From assembly GCA_024958995.1 (NCBI GenBank), contig JANXGZ010000225.1:1-7319 (forward strand): a stretch of 7,319 nt of DNA. The letters are read 5' to 3'. Position 1 is the stretch's first letter. The number at the start of each line of letters is the position of its first letter. The position numbers and the translations under genes were made by a program. Shown one piece after another: positions 1 to 7,094 of the stretch. Origin of the DNA: Methylococcales bacterium (GTDB lineage Bacteria; Pseudomonadota; Gammaproteobacteria; Methylococcales; UBA1147). Below the pieces are notes generated by a model. That model was not told the origin of the DNA. It worked only from the letters and a program-made list of their open reading frames with translations, and searched no databases.

Positions 1-1
1 C

Positions 2-184
2 CTGAAGAATCAACCTGGCCTGGTTGATGCCGCCCTGGGTTTCGGTGTCTGGATCTACGATTTGGGCAAGATTTACGAAAATCATACGGCACTCGGCCAT
101 TACGATTCACATGTCGCAAAAATTCAGCCAAGAAACACCACCGAAAGCGTTCCGGAGGAAGCCTTAGAAGAATCCATGAACTAG
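2..184 (+). CDS. C-terminal end of an unrecognised protein (5' part outside window)
   Basis: An open frame enters from the left edge and ends at TAG 182-184, giving the last 60 residues of a protein. The visible part starts LKNQPGLVDAALGFGVWIYD and continues with a mixed segment containing GKIYENHTALGHYDSH. It ends in an acidic tail (ESVPEEALEESMN) typical of a disordered C-terminus. The stretch GLVDAALGFGVWIYDLG is moderately hydrophobic but is interrupted by charged residues, so a membrane helix is not certain. I do not recognise the family. It lies on the same strand as the carbamoyltransferase, 271 bases upstream, with a possible weak terminator between them, so shared transcription is unclear. 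Coding is supported by the uninterrupted frame and natural-looking composition, not by homology. Confidence 0.6.
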   Translation: MKNQPGLVDAALGFGVWIYDLGKIYENHTALGHYDSHVAKIQPRNTTESVPEEALEESMN

Positions 185-224
185 GCCGCAACGATTCTGC
201 AGCGACCCTCAGAGTGCGGTTTTC
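185..224 (+). terminator. possible weak intrinsic terminator after the partial gene
   Basis: Immediately after the TAG, GCCGCA (185-190) can pair with TGCGGT (215-220, one G-U pair). Inside it TCTG (196-199) can pair with CAGA (210-213). The stem is followed by a short TTTT run at 220-223. The outer stem is short, there are internal unpaired bases and the T-run is brief, so termination may be inefficient or the hairpin may be chance. The rest of the gap to 455 shows no convincing promoter or gene. Confidence 0.3.
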
Positions 225-455
225 TATGCAACGATGGCTATTCCAGGGCGCCAGAAATCACCCCGTTAGTCCAAGTCAAATCAGACGACAGCCTCATCAC
301 GAAAACTCTCGAACCCGAGGCTCCACAACCGCACCTCTGACTTCGAGAGAGCCACCCTACCTCCGCTGCCCCCTAAACCCCGCTTTAAGAATGACACCAT
401 GTCCGGCAACCACTGAAGCCCGCCCAACTCAATTCGCATCCGCACCAATCTCGAT

Positions 456-2183
456 ATGAAGGTATATTACATCGGTCTTTCTGTCTCCACCCACGACCCC
501 GCCCTCGCCATCGTTGATCAGGACGGCAGGATACTCTTCGCAGAAGCCACCGAACGCCATCTGCAATACAAGCGGGCGCCGAATTGCGAACCGGACAATG
601 AACGACTGCCGAGCCTGCTGAAAAAGTACTGCGACCCAGACGCGGAATTCGTCGCCGCCATCAACTGGAGGAAATTCTCGGTCCGTTCTTCGCGCTTGCT
701 TTGCCAACTGGGGATCACCTCGGCAACGGCCATCTTTAATTCCAGCGATACCGACGTAAGATTCAACACCCCTTATTCGTTGCGTACAAAGATGACCAAC
801 GCCTTTGCCGCATCGATGTACGACAGACTGGGTGTTGGCTTCACCTATGCAATGAAACTTGGTTTTCCGGGAAGCCGTTACAGTATCAGCCATTTCCCGC
901 ATCACCTGTGCCACGCAGCCCTTGCCAGCTATACCAGTCCCTTCGATGAAGCATCGTGCATGATTGTCGACGGGGCCGGCGATTTCGGTTCGTTTGCCTA
1001 CTACCGCTACCAGGACGGGAAAATCGAACCCGTTTCAGAGCACAAGGGCTTCGCCAGCCTCGGCAGGTACTACGCCGACATGACCTGGTTATGCGGATTC
1101 AACCCGGACAAGGGAGAAGAATGGAAGGTCATGGGCTACGCTCCCTACGGCTCGCTGGATTCTCGCTGCTACGAATTGCTCAAATCGATTTTTACTTTCC
1201 GTAGATCACGGATCCATGGGCTATCGAACAAAACCTACCAGGAGATTCTGCGAAAGCTGCAGCACTGGCTGGACAGCGGTACCCTGGACACCGCGAACCT
1301 GGCGCATACTGCACAACAGGTGTTCAGCGAAGTCCTGATCGAAGCGGTACGCAATTTCCATCTGCTCTGCCCGTCGCAGAACCTCGTAATGGCCGGCGGC
1401 TGTTTGCTAAATTCGTCTGCCACAGGCCTGATCGAAGAAAACACTCCCTTTCAGAAGCTGTACGTTCCATCTGCACCCGCAGACGATGGAACCGCTCTCG
1501 GGGCAGCCTTGCTCGCCTACCATGAGAATCACCCGGAAAGAGCACCTGTAAAACGTTCCGGAAACCCCTACCTCGGTTCGGAGATCCCACGGGCGAAAAT
1601 GGAACAGGTGGTCCGTATCGCCGCTATTCCGAACCTGGAACATTTACCGGAGACAATCCATACCGAAACAGCCCGACTACTCAGTGAAGGCAAGCTGGTC
1701 GGATGGATTCAGGGTAAAGCGGAATTCGGCCCCCGCTCACTCGGAAACCGTTCGATCTTGGCCGATCCCAGGCCTGAAGGCATGAAGGACACCATCAACG
1801 CCCGAGTAAAGTTCCGCGAGGAATTCCGGCCTTTCGCACCCTCGATCCTTCACGAATTCGGACACGAATACTTCGAAAACTACCAGGAAAGCCCGTACAT
1901 GGAACGGACTCTCAAGTTCAAAGATGAAGTACAGAGCAAGGTCCCTGCTGTAGTGCACGTTAACGGAACCGGTCGCCTACAGACGGTCAAAGCCGAATAT
2001 AATGAAAAGTTTTATGCGCTGATCAGGTCCTTCCACGGACTGACCGGGATTCCTCTGCTGCTGAACACCAGTTTCAACGTCATGGGGAAACCCATCATCC
2101 ATTCCCTGGAAGACGCCCTCAGTGTTTTCTATACGAGCGGCCTGGACGTCCTGGTCGTGGGCGATTACATGATCCGCAAGTAG
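456..2183 (+). CDS. NodU/CmcH/TobZ-family O-carbamoyltransferase
   Basis: A 575-residue protein, full length for the family that transfers a carbamoyl group from carbamoyl phosphate, through a carbamoyl-adenylate, to a hydroxyl of a sugar, antibiotic or other small molecule in the cytoplasm. The N-terminal Kae1-like ASKHA domain (about 1-360) has the opening YYIGLSVSTHDPALAIVDQDG and HHLCHAA at 149-155, whose H149-x3-H153 are the expected iron ligands. It also has VDGAGDFGS (171-179), KVMGYAPYG (224-232), MAGGCLLN (312-319) and APADDGTALGAA (340-351). The C-terminal carbamoyltransferase domain has GKAEFGPRSLGNRSILADPR (420-439), FRPFAPSI (457-464) and LLLNTSFNVMGKPI (534-547). No catalytic motif looks damaged. 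ATG 456 fits the family start, but no Shine-Dalgarno sequence precedes it. The acceptor substrate cannot be read from the sequence. NodU and CmcH are characterised relatives, and the context here shows neither nodulation nor cephamycin genes. Confidence 0.95.
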   Translation: MKVYYIGLSVSTHDPALAIVDQDGRILFAEATERHLQYKRAPNCEPDNERLPSLLKKYCDPDAEFVAAINWRKFSVRSSRLLCQLGITSATAIFNSSDTDVRFNTPYSLRTKMTNAFAASMYDRLGVGFTYAMKLGFPGSRYSISHFPHHLCHAALASYTSPFDEASCMIVDGAGDFGSFAYYRYQDGKIEPVSEHKGFASLGRYYADMTWLCGFNPDKGEEWKVMGYAPYGSLDSRCYELLKSIFTFRRSRIHGLSNKTYQEILRKLQHWLDSGTLDTANLAHTAQQVFSEVLIEAVRNFHLLCPSQNLVMAGGCLLNSSATGLIEENTPFQKLYVPSAPADDGTALGAALLAYHENHPERAPVKRSGNPYLGSEIPRAKMEQVVRIAAIPNLEHLPETIHTETARLLSEGKLVGWIQGKAEFGPRSLGNRSILADPRPEGMKDTINARVKFREEFRPFAPSILHEFGHEYFENYQESPYMERTLKFKDEVQSKVPAVVHVNGTGRLQTVKAEYNEKFYALIRSFHGLTGIPLLLNTSFNVMGKPIIHSLEDALSVFYTSGLDVLVVGDYMIRK

Positions 2184-2273
2184 GGATTTCCCTTCAGGAA
2201 CAGCCCAATGCCGGGTTTTGGCGTATACTAAACAGTTAAGCCTGGCACAGGTAACCACTACAAACGACCCTGT

Positions 2274-2819
2274 ATGACGATAACACGAACACAACAGCGA
2301 ACGCTTGCAACGGCTATTTTCGCGCTTTTGCTAACGGGTTGCAGCTCGAGCAATCCGGACCTCGCCGAACAGGAACCTGACAGCACGAAAAAAGCCGCAT
2401 CAGCCAAACCCCACCGCTTTGATGGAATCTGGGAGGTTATTGGAAAGACCGCTAACGAAAACAGTGTCAGCGAGACAGTCTGCGGAAACGAAGCCGGCAA
2501 GGGAATCATAACCGTCAAGGATTCCAAGATAACCGCCAACATTACCAACAAGTCCGGCTTCGACTACACTGCCCGGGGATGGATGGATGAAGACGGGACA
2601 CTGCATGCGACAATGATCTACATGGGCTACGATGCTGCCGAAGCTACCGGATACTTTTCAACGGAAACCAACACTGGAAAGGGAACCTTTCAGGATGTGG
2701 TCAACCTGTGTCCCGGAGTATGGGAAACAAAACGAATCGGCATGGCTAAAGCGACACCACAGACCGAATCCATCAAGCAGCCAGTCAGCACCCAGAACCC
2801 AGTTGGTAACAGTGGCTAA
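2274..2819 (+). CDS. small predicted outer-membrane lipoprotein, function unknown
   Basis: A 181-residue protein with a clear lipoprotein signal: a short basic N-region (TITRTQQR), a hydrophobic core (LATAIFALLL), and a lipobox LTGC with the acylated cysteine at C23. Serine at +2 predicts outer-membrane sorting. After a polar linker rich in S, E, K and A (24-48) comes a compact, probably beta-rich domain (about 49-156). It starts FDGIWEVIGKT and ends CPGVWETKR; C70 and C146 could form a disulfide in the periplasm. The last 25 residues are low complexity (T, Q, S, P, N). I do not recognise the family. It lies 90 bases after the carbamoyltransferase stop. A TATACT at 2224-2229 could be a -10 box, but no good -35 is seen, and there is no strong ribosome-binding site. 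It could be co-transcribed with the upstream gene. The following gene is convergent. Confidence 0.8.
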   Translation: MTITRTQQRTLATAIFALLLTGCSSSNPDLAEQEPDSTKKAASAKPHRFDGIWEVIGKTANENSVSETVCGNEAGKGIITVKDSKITANITNKSGFDYTARGWMDEDGTLHATMIYMGYDAAEATGYFSTETNTGKGTFQDVVNLCPGVWETKRIGMAKATPQTESIKQPVSTQNPVGNSG

Positions 2820-2922
2820 CCCGATACTTCTCAGGAAACCCTGATCTCGCATTGGCCACGCTAATCACATCGATCATTGCTAGCCGAAACTCCTTGCAGA
2901 CAGCTTTCCGGCGGACCAAGTC

Positions 2923-3846
2923 TTAGAACGAAACAGGAACGCTGATCCTTCCTTTGGACACCATCACGGCCTGCCCTCCTACGTGAACGGTCAGCTGGTT
3001 GCCGCCCTTGTTGTCTATCTCGATGTGCAGCAAACTGAGGCGCGTTTCTTCGGTACCCCGGTCGACCGCGAAGCGATAGCTTCCTCTGTGTGCATTCGAC
3101 TGTGCACACAGGTAACTGGTAAAGGCCGGTATGCTCGATCCGATCGGGGGATCCTCACCAACACCGATACGCGGACCCACGAGTCGCGCGTGAAACTTGG
3201 CCGCCGAATTCGCGGTCTGGTTGGAAAACAGCAGGATCTCCTGAGCGGAAGTCGCAGGCGCGGTCGTCCCACTCCATATCGAGAAATCAAAACGCGCGTC
3301 GCGAACAGCCTGGTACGACGTCAACGGAACCACCAGGTACGGAAATCCGCAGGAAACCATCATCGGCTGGTATTTCTTGTTGTCGATTGACCCGACCGGA
3401 ATGTTCAGGAATTCGGCAATTTCTGTCTCACGAGGAACAAAGCGGTCGATGAGTGGCTCCGGCGTCAGGCTGAACTGAACCAGTTCTGGCTGTCCATCCA
3501 GAGCAATGATATTGATGTCCACCGAACCAGTATTCTGTTTCAGTCGGATCATCGTTGACGGCGCGTCCAGAACCACGTCACCCGTCCTCACCAGTACGAA
3601 TGCAGTCGCAATAATCGGATGACCGGCAAAATCGATTTCGCCCAGGGGCGAAAAGATACGCATGGTTCGTCCGTCCGCTTCCCTGTCGCTGCTAAAGACA
3701 AACACGGTTTCCGAAAGGTTCAACTCGTTGGCAAGCTGCTGCATTGCATGGGTATTCAATCCCTCTGCCTCTGGGAAGACCGCAATCTGCGCTCCCTGAA
3801 ACAACCGGTTCGTAAACACGTCGGCTGTGTAAAAAGTGTATTCCAA
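2923..3846 (-). CDS. PhzF-family isomerase/epimerase-like protein
   Basis: A 307-residue protein of the PhzF/diaminopimelate-epimerase fold, a family that catalyses isomerisation by acid-base proton transfer without cofactor. The first lobe has FYTADVFTNRLFQGAQIAVF and NLSETVFVF, with the expected catalytic Glu at residue 46 (E45 in Pseudomonas PhzF). It also has RIFSPLGEIDFAGHP with His76 (H74 in PhzF). The second lobe has GVGEDPPIGSS with Asp232 and Ser237. The family consensus there is GEDPATGSA, so Pro-Ile replaces Ala-Thr. I chose TTG 3846 because GGGGA (3859-3855) sits eight bases upstream and the length before FYTADVFT then matches the family. An in-frame TTG at 3912 overlaps the nirD stop (TTGA) and would add 22 basic residues (KVGRSRSRIQLTRR...) atypical of the family. 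It is last in the nirB-nirD transcription unit, 62 bases after nirD. Nothing suggests phenazine synthesis; the substrate is unknown. Confidence 0.9.
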   Translation of the reverse strand: MEYTFYTADVFTNRLFQGAQIAVFPEAEGLNTHAMQQLANELNLSETVFVFSSDREADGRTMRIFSPLGEIDFAGHPIIATAFVLVRTGDVVLDAPSTMIRLKQNTGSVDINIIALDGQPELVQFSLTPEPLIDRFVPRETEIAEFLNIPVGSIDNKKYQPMMVSCGFPYLVVPLTSYQAVRDARFDFSIWSGTTAPATSAQEILLFSNQTANSAAKFHARLVGPRIGVGEDPPIGSSIPAFTSYLCAQSNAHRGSYRFAVDRGTEETRLSLLHIEIDNKGGNQLTVHVGGQAVMVSKGRISVPVSF

Positions 3847-3854
3847 AAGACTTT

Positions 3855-3859
3855 TCCCC
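3855..3859 (-). promoter_or_regulatory. ribosome-binding site supporting the TTG start of the PhzF-like gene
   Basis: GGGGA on the minus strand, eight bases before TTG 3846. It is the only good Shine-Dalgarno match near the 5' end, and is the reason for preferring this start over TTG 3912. Confidence 0.5.
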
Positions 3860-3908
3860 AAATCTGTTCTTCTCGTTAACTGAATTCGGCTGCGCGACCG
3901 ACCGACCT

Positions 3909-4241
3909 TCAAACAACTGCCATCTGCACCCGCTTGTCATCCAGCCGAACCGGAAAGGTCGCAACTTTCACCGATTCGTCCTCCACGCAGATTCCTGTTT
4001 CAAGTTTGAAATGCTGCTTGTGCAGTGGTGACGCTACAACCAGATCGCCCCCAATATCGCCGACAATTCCCCGCGAAAGAACATTGGCCTGACCAAATGG
4101 GTCATAGTTGTCAATCGCGTAAATCGAGTCATTCGATCCCAGATAAAAGATCGCCGCCTGCCGATCTTCAACCAGCACACACACGCCTGCACCAACCTTG
4201 AGATCACTTACATCACACACTGTTACCCAGTCTAGTTCCAT
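3909..4241 (-). CDS. nirD: nitrite reductase (NADH) small subunit NirD
   Basis: A 110-residue NirD, the small subunit that partners NirB in the cytoplasmic NADH-dependent reduction of nitrite to ammonium. It has a Rieske-like beta fold. Family motifs appear in order: WVTVCDVSDLKVGAGVCVLV (5-24), AIFYLGSNDSIYAIDNYDPF (30-49), VLSRGIVGDIGG (54-65), VASPLHKQHFKLETGICVED (69-88) and FPVRLDD near the end. As is usual for NirD, the paired Cys-x-His and Cys-x2-His ligands of true Rieske proteins are absent, so it should not bind a [2Fe-2S] cluster. ATG 4241 is chosen because AAGGA stands seven bases upstream and the protein then begins MELDWVTVC, as in relatives. An ATG at 4274 overlapping the nirB stop would add 11 residues without family support. 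It lies 32 bases after nirB. Confidence 0.95.
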   Translation of the reverse strand: MELDWVTVCDVSDLKVGAGVCVLVEDRQAAIFYLGSNDSIYAIDNYDPFGQANVLSRGIVGDIGGDLVVASPLHKQHFKLETGICVEDESVKVATFPVRLDDKRVQMAVV

Positions 4242-4248
4242 GTTTGTT

Positions 4249-4253
4249 TCCTT
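4249..4253 (-). promoter_or_regulatory. ribosome-binding site deciding the nirD start
   Basis: AAGGA on the minus strand (within GAAAGGAAAC), seven bases upstream of ATG 4241. This near-ideal site selects 4241 over the upstream in-frame ATG at 4274. Confidence 0.7.
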
Positions 4254-4273
4254 TCCACTTCGTACCTGGAACA

Positions 4274-6811
4274 TCAGGCCGTCATCACTTCGGGCAAACC
4301 TTCAATTTCCTCTTCGGTAGCCGGGCGTACCTGCCCCCTTTCTTCCACGAACACAATGTTGCAGTCGTCGCGGTCACTGTTTACGAAATGGCGAAAGTGC
4401 TTCAGGCGGCTTTCGTCTTCAATGGTTTTTTTCCATTCGCACTCGTAAGTACCGATCACATGCTGAATCTGATCTTCCAGTTCCTGGCAGATGCCAAGCC
4501 GGTCCTCGATAATCACCGAACGCAGGTATTCCAGACCACCGTCCAGGCTTTCCATCCAGACCGAGGTCCTTTGCAGACAGTCCGCTGTTCTAATGTAGAA
4601 CATCAGCACACGATCGATGTAACAAATCAGGGTTTCTCGATCAAGATCAGTGGCGAACAGGTCGGCATGTCTTGGTTTCATACCTCCATTGCCACAGACG
4701 TAAAGGTTCCAGCCATTCTCCGTAGCAATCACGCCGATATCCTTGCTTTGTGCTTCCGCGCACTCGCGGGTACACCCAGATACAGCAAATTTCAGTTTGT
4801 GGGGAGCCCGCAAGCCCTTGTAACGATTTTCGATATCGATCGCCAAACCCACGCTGTCATCCACACCGAAACGGCACCAGGTGCTGCCAACGCATGATTT
4901 AACCGTGCGGACAGATTTGCCATAAGCCTGTCCCGTTTCGAAACCGGCATCGATCAGCTCCCCCCAGATCAGTGGCAACTGCTCCAGACGTGCGCCGAGA
5001 AGGTCTATCCTCTGTCCGCCGGTAATCTTGGTATACAGGTTGAATTTCCTGGCCACCTCACCCAGCACGATCAGTTTATCCGGGGTAATTTCACCCCCCG
5101 CAACCCGAGGTACAACCGAATAAGTCCCGTTTTTCTGCATGTTGGCCAGCGCATGGTCGTTGGTGTCCTGCAAGGCCAGCTTGTCCTCGCTCAGAACATA
5201 GTCATTCCAGAACGAAGCGAGGATCGATCCGATGGCCGGCTTGCAGATATCGCAACCGCGTCCGCGGCCGTGTTTTTCAATCAGTTCGTCAAAGGTTTTC
5301 AATTTCCCTACCCTGATCAGATTCACCAGGTCCTGCCGGGTATGGGGGAAATGCTCGCAGATATCAGTATTGATTTCGATACCCTGCTTTGCCAGTTCAC
5401 AATCCAGAACCGACTTGAGCAGAGCGGTACAACCACCGCAACCGGTTCCGGCATGGGTTTCTGATTTCAGGGTGCCGATATTCGTGCAACCTCCGACCAC
5501 CGCCTCTCGAACTTGCCCCTTGGACACATCATGACAGGAACAGATTTGGGCGGTATCAGGCAGTGCCTCGGGCCCTAGTCCAGTGGAAGTGTCGCCTCCC
5601 CTGGCTGGCAGAATTAGCCTGTCTGGCTGCTCGGGTAATTCAATGCCGCTCAGGCAATACTGAAGCAATGAACTATATTCGGACGTATCCCCGACTAAAA
5701 CCGCACCCAACAGCTGCTTTCCATTCCCACTGACCACAATTCGCTTGTAGATTTTGGCTGGCTCATCGCTGAAGGTGTAGCTCAGTGCACCGGGTGTCTT
5801 CCCATGGGAATCACCAATGCTACCCACGTCCACACCCAATAACTTCAGTTTGCTGCTCATATCCGACCCGGTGAATGACTGTTCGCCATGGTTCAGTTGG
5901 TCGACCACTGTTCTCGCCATCTGGTAGCCGGGAGCCACGAGACCAAAAACCTGCCCATTCCAGGACGCACATTCCCCGATTGCGTAGATATCAGGATCGG
6001 ACGTCCGGCAATGGTCGTCGATCATGATCCCCCCCCGCTGGCCGGTTTTCAGGCCGCAGTCGCGGGCTATGGCATCACGTGGCCGAATTCCTGCAGAAAA
6101 CAGAATCACATCGGTTTCAAGCGACTGCCCATCGGAGAAATTCATTCTCTGTCGGCAGGAATCTCCATCCGAGATCATCGTGGCATTCCGGCTACAGTGA
6201 ACGGTCACGTCAAGCGCTTCAATTTTCCTTCGCAACATAGCGGCCCCGCCCTCGTCCAGCTGCACCGCCATAAGCCTCGGGGCAAATTCGACCACGTGCG
6301 TTTCCAGCCCGAGATCCTTCAGAGCCTTGGCAGCTTCGAGCCCCAGAAGGCCTCCACCGACGACGGTTCCGACGCTGGAAGAAGATGCACCGACCATGAT
6401 CTGCTCAAGGTCTTCGATGGTTCGGTAAACGTAGCAACCTTCACGGTCATGGCCCGCTACCGGAGGAACAAAGGGATATGACCCGGTAGCTAGAACGATC
6501 TTGTCGTAGGGAACCTCGACCCCGGCAGATGAACGAACGATTCTTTTTGCACGATCGATGAATTCAGCACGCTGGCCGATATGAATTCTGATGTCATTTC
6601 GCTCAAAAAACCCTGGTTTGACCATGGAAAGATCGGCAGCGGTTTTTCCGGCAAAATATTCCGATAGATGAACCCTGTCATAGGCCGGGCGCGTTTCTTC
6701 GCAAAAAGTGGTGATTTCGAATTGGTCCTTTGCCTGACTATCGACCAGTCCTTCTAGAAAGTAGTGACCGACCATGCCATTCCCGATTACGACCAACTTC
6801 TCCTTGTTCAT
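4274..6811 (-). CDS. nirB: nitrite reductase (NADH) large subunit NirB
   Basis: An 845-residue NirB, the usual full length, reducing nitrite to ammonium with NADH in the cytoplasm. The N-terminal pyridine-nucleotide-disulfide oxidoreductase part has the FAD-binding VIGNGMVG (8-15), the NAD-binding VVGGGLLGLEAA (150-161) and the second FAD motif DIYAIGE (274-280). The BFD-like [2Fe-2S] domain has C424-S-C426 and C458-G-G-C461. A second BFD-like repeat follows, with C485 and C520-D-I-C523. The ferredoxin-like half domain begins near residue 560. The siroheme/[4Fe-4S] site has CVGSTWC (C640, C646) and CTREC (C680, C684). All cofactor ligands are present. ATG 6811 is preferred because AGGGG lies seven bases upstream; ATG 6814 directly before it is possible. 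The frame stays open to 6970, but that extension overlaps the leader and promoter and lacks NirB-like sequence. nirD follows 32 bases downstream. Sigma-54/NtrC-type sites upstream point to nitrogen-controlled assimilation. Confidence 0.97.
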   Translation of the reverse strand: MNKEKLVVIGNGMVGHYFLEGLVDSQAKDQFEITTFCEETRPAYDRVHLSEYFAGKTAADLSMVKPGFFERNDIRIHIGQRAEFIDRAKRIVRSSAGVEVPYDKIVLATGSYPFVPPVAGHDREGCYVYRTIEDLEQIMVGASSSSVGTVVGGGLLGLEAAKALKDLGLETHVVEFAPRLMAVQLDEGGAAMLRRKIEALDVTVHCSRNATMISDGDSCRQRMNFSDGQSLETDVILFSAGIRPRDAIARDCGLKTGQRGGIMIDDHCRTSDPDIYAIGECASWNGQVFGLVAPGYQMARTVVDQLNHGEQSFTGSDMSSKLKLLGVDVGSIGDSHGKTPGALSYTFSDEPAKIYKRIVVSGNGKQLLGAVLVGDTSEYSSLLQYCLSGIELPEQPDRLILPARGGDTSTGLGPEALPDTAQICSCHDVSKGQVREAVVGGCTNIGTLKSETHAGTGCGGCTALLKSVLDCELAKQGIEINTDICEHFPHTRQDLVNLIRVGKLKTFDELIEKHGRGRGCDICKPAIGSILASFWNDYVLSEDKLALQDTNDHALANMQKNGTYSVVPRVAGGEITPDKLIVLGEVARKFNLYTKITGGQRIDLLGARLEQLPLIWGELIDAGFETGQAYGKSVRTVKSCVGSTWCRFGVDDSVGLAIDIENRYKGLRAPHKLKFAVSGCTRECAEAQSKDIGVIATENGWNLYVCGNGGMKPRHADLFATDLDRETLICYIDRVLMFYIRTADCLQRTSVWMESLDGGLEYLRSVIIEDRLGICQELEDQIQHVIGTYECEWKKTIEDESRLKHFRHFVNSDRDDCNIVFVEERGQVRPATEEEIEGLPEVMTA

Positions 6812-6818
6812 CATGAAA

Positions 6819-6823
6819 CCCCT
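6819..6823 (-). promoter_or_regulatory. ribosome-binding site deciding the nirB start
   Basis: AGGGG on the minus strand. Its spacing is seven bases to ATG 6811 and four to ATG 6814, favouring 6811 as initiator. It argues against starts further upstream in the same open frame. Confidence 0.6.
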
Positions 6824-6870
6824 AGCATACGATTTGATTCGACAACCCTGAAACACCACCACCTTAATGA

Positions 6871-6927
6871 AGCCAGGCGCCTTTTCGATCTGGCCGGGAC
6901 AACACGAAGCTCCTTTCGGCCTGCTGT
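6871..6927 (-). promoter_or_regulatory. tandem hairpins in the nirB leader RNA (possible ANTAR/NasT-type element)
   Basis: In the minus-strand transcript, hairpin 1 pairs ACAGCA (6927-6922) with UGUUGU (6904-6899). It continues, after a three-base bulge, as CGAA (6918-6915) with UUCG (6908-6905), leaving the six-base loop AGGAGC. Three bases later, hairpin 2 pairs GGCCAG (6895-6890) with CUGGCU (6876-6871). Its inner CG/CG pair closes the six-base loop AAAAGG. Two adjacent hairpins with hexaloops in the leader of a nitrite-assimilation operon recall the RNA targets of ANTAR antiterminators such as NasT and NasR. Those loops normally have A at position 1 and G at position 4. Here position 1 is A in both, but position 4 is A. 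No U-rich intrinsic terminator follows either hairpin. Folding is by eye. Confidence 0.35.
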
Positions 6928-6965
6928 AGGAAATCGGTGTCAGGAAGATTATTTCAGGAGATACT

Positions 6966-6981
6966 AGCAATATTCCTGCCA
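6966..6981 (-). promoter_or_regulatory. sigma-54 (-24/-12) promoter of the nirB-nirD operon
   Basis: The minus strand reads TGGCAGGAATATTGCT, against the consensus TGGCACG-N4-TTGCW. The invariant GG (6980-6979) and GC (6968-6967) have exactly the required spacing, and only one of the conserved positions differs. Transcription would start near 6955, giving a leader of about 144 bases before ATG 6811. The nine bases of TGGCA-N6-TTGC are expected by chance only about 0.002 times per strand in a region this size. The NtrC-type palindrome lies about 116 bases upstream of the start, a normal enhancer distance. Confidence 0.85.
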
Positions 6982-7062
6982 GTTTTATATACGCGCCAAA
7001 GTACCGGTTTTCCAGTAAATTATTTCAGAGACACGAGTTTGAACACCAGTAAGGCCCTAAAA

Positions 7063-7079
7063 TGCACCAATAATGTGCA
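7063..7079. promoter_or_regulatory. NtrC-type enhancer-binding site
   Basis: TGCACCAATAATGTGCA is a 17-base element with perfect TGCAC/GTGCA arms and a seven-base centre. This is the arrangement of classical NtrC sites such as those at glnA (arms TGCAC and GTGCA, same spacing). Its centre is about 116 bases upstream of the predicted nirB start and about 151 upstream of the predicted rightward start, so one site could serve both sigma-54 promoters. NtrC itself is not encoded in the window. Confidence 0.75.
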
Positions 7080-7094
7080 ACTGATTCGGGCCGG

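Noticed and set aside
214..459. 81-codon open frame whose TGA overlaps the carbamoyltransferase ATG (ATGA)
   Set aside because: It starts at a GTG inside the terminator-like hairpin, has no ribosome-binding site, and its Pro/Arg/Thr/Ser-rich product looks like translated non-coding DNA. The ATGA junction is probably chance.
429..914. Long minus-strand open frame antisense to the carbamoyltransferase
   Set aside because: It overlaps a clearly conserved gene and has no family motifs. It is a shadow frame, as are the other antisense frames under nirB and the PhzF-like gene.
2820..2922. Terminator between the convergent lipoprotein and PhzF-like genes
   Set aside because: TCAGG/CCTGA (2831-2844) and an imperfect GCCG/CGGC hairpin (2883-2912) exist, but neither has a T-run on either strand, so no intrinsic terminator can be supported.
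6834..6847. FNR-like half-site (TTGAT followed by CAACC)
   Set aside because: Only one half matches, and it lies inside the transcribed leader just before nirB, downstream of the predicted start, so activation from it is implausible.
6812..6970. Upstream extension of the nirB frame (53 extra residues)
   Set aside because: It covers the leader hairpins and part of the sigma-54 promoter, lacks NirB-like sequence, and the Shine-Dalgarno at 6823-6819 supports the start at 6811.
6949..7028. Direct repeat TTATTTCAG at 6949-6957 and 7020-7028
   Set aside because: It is nine bases long in AT-rich DNA, with spacing that fits no known operator, so it is probably coincidence.
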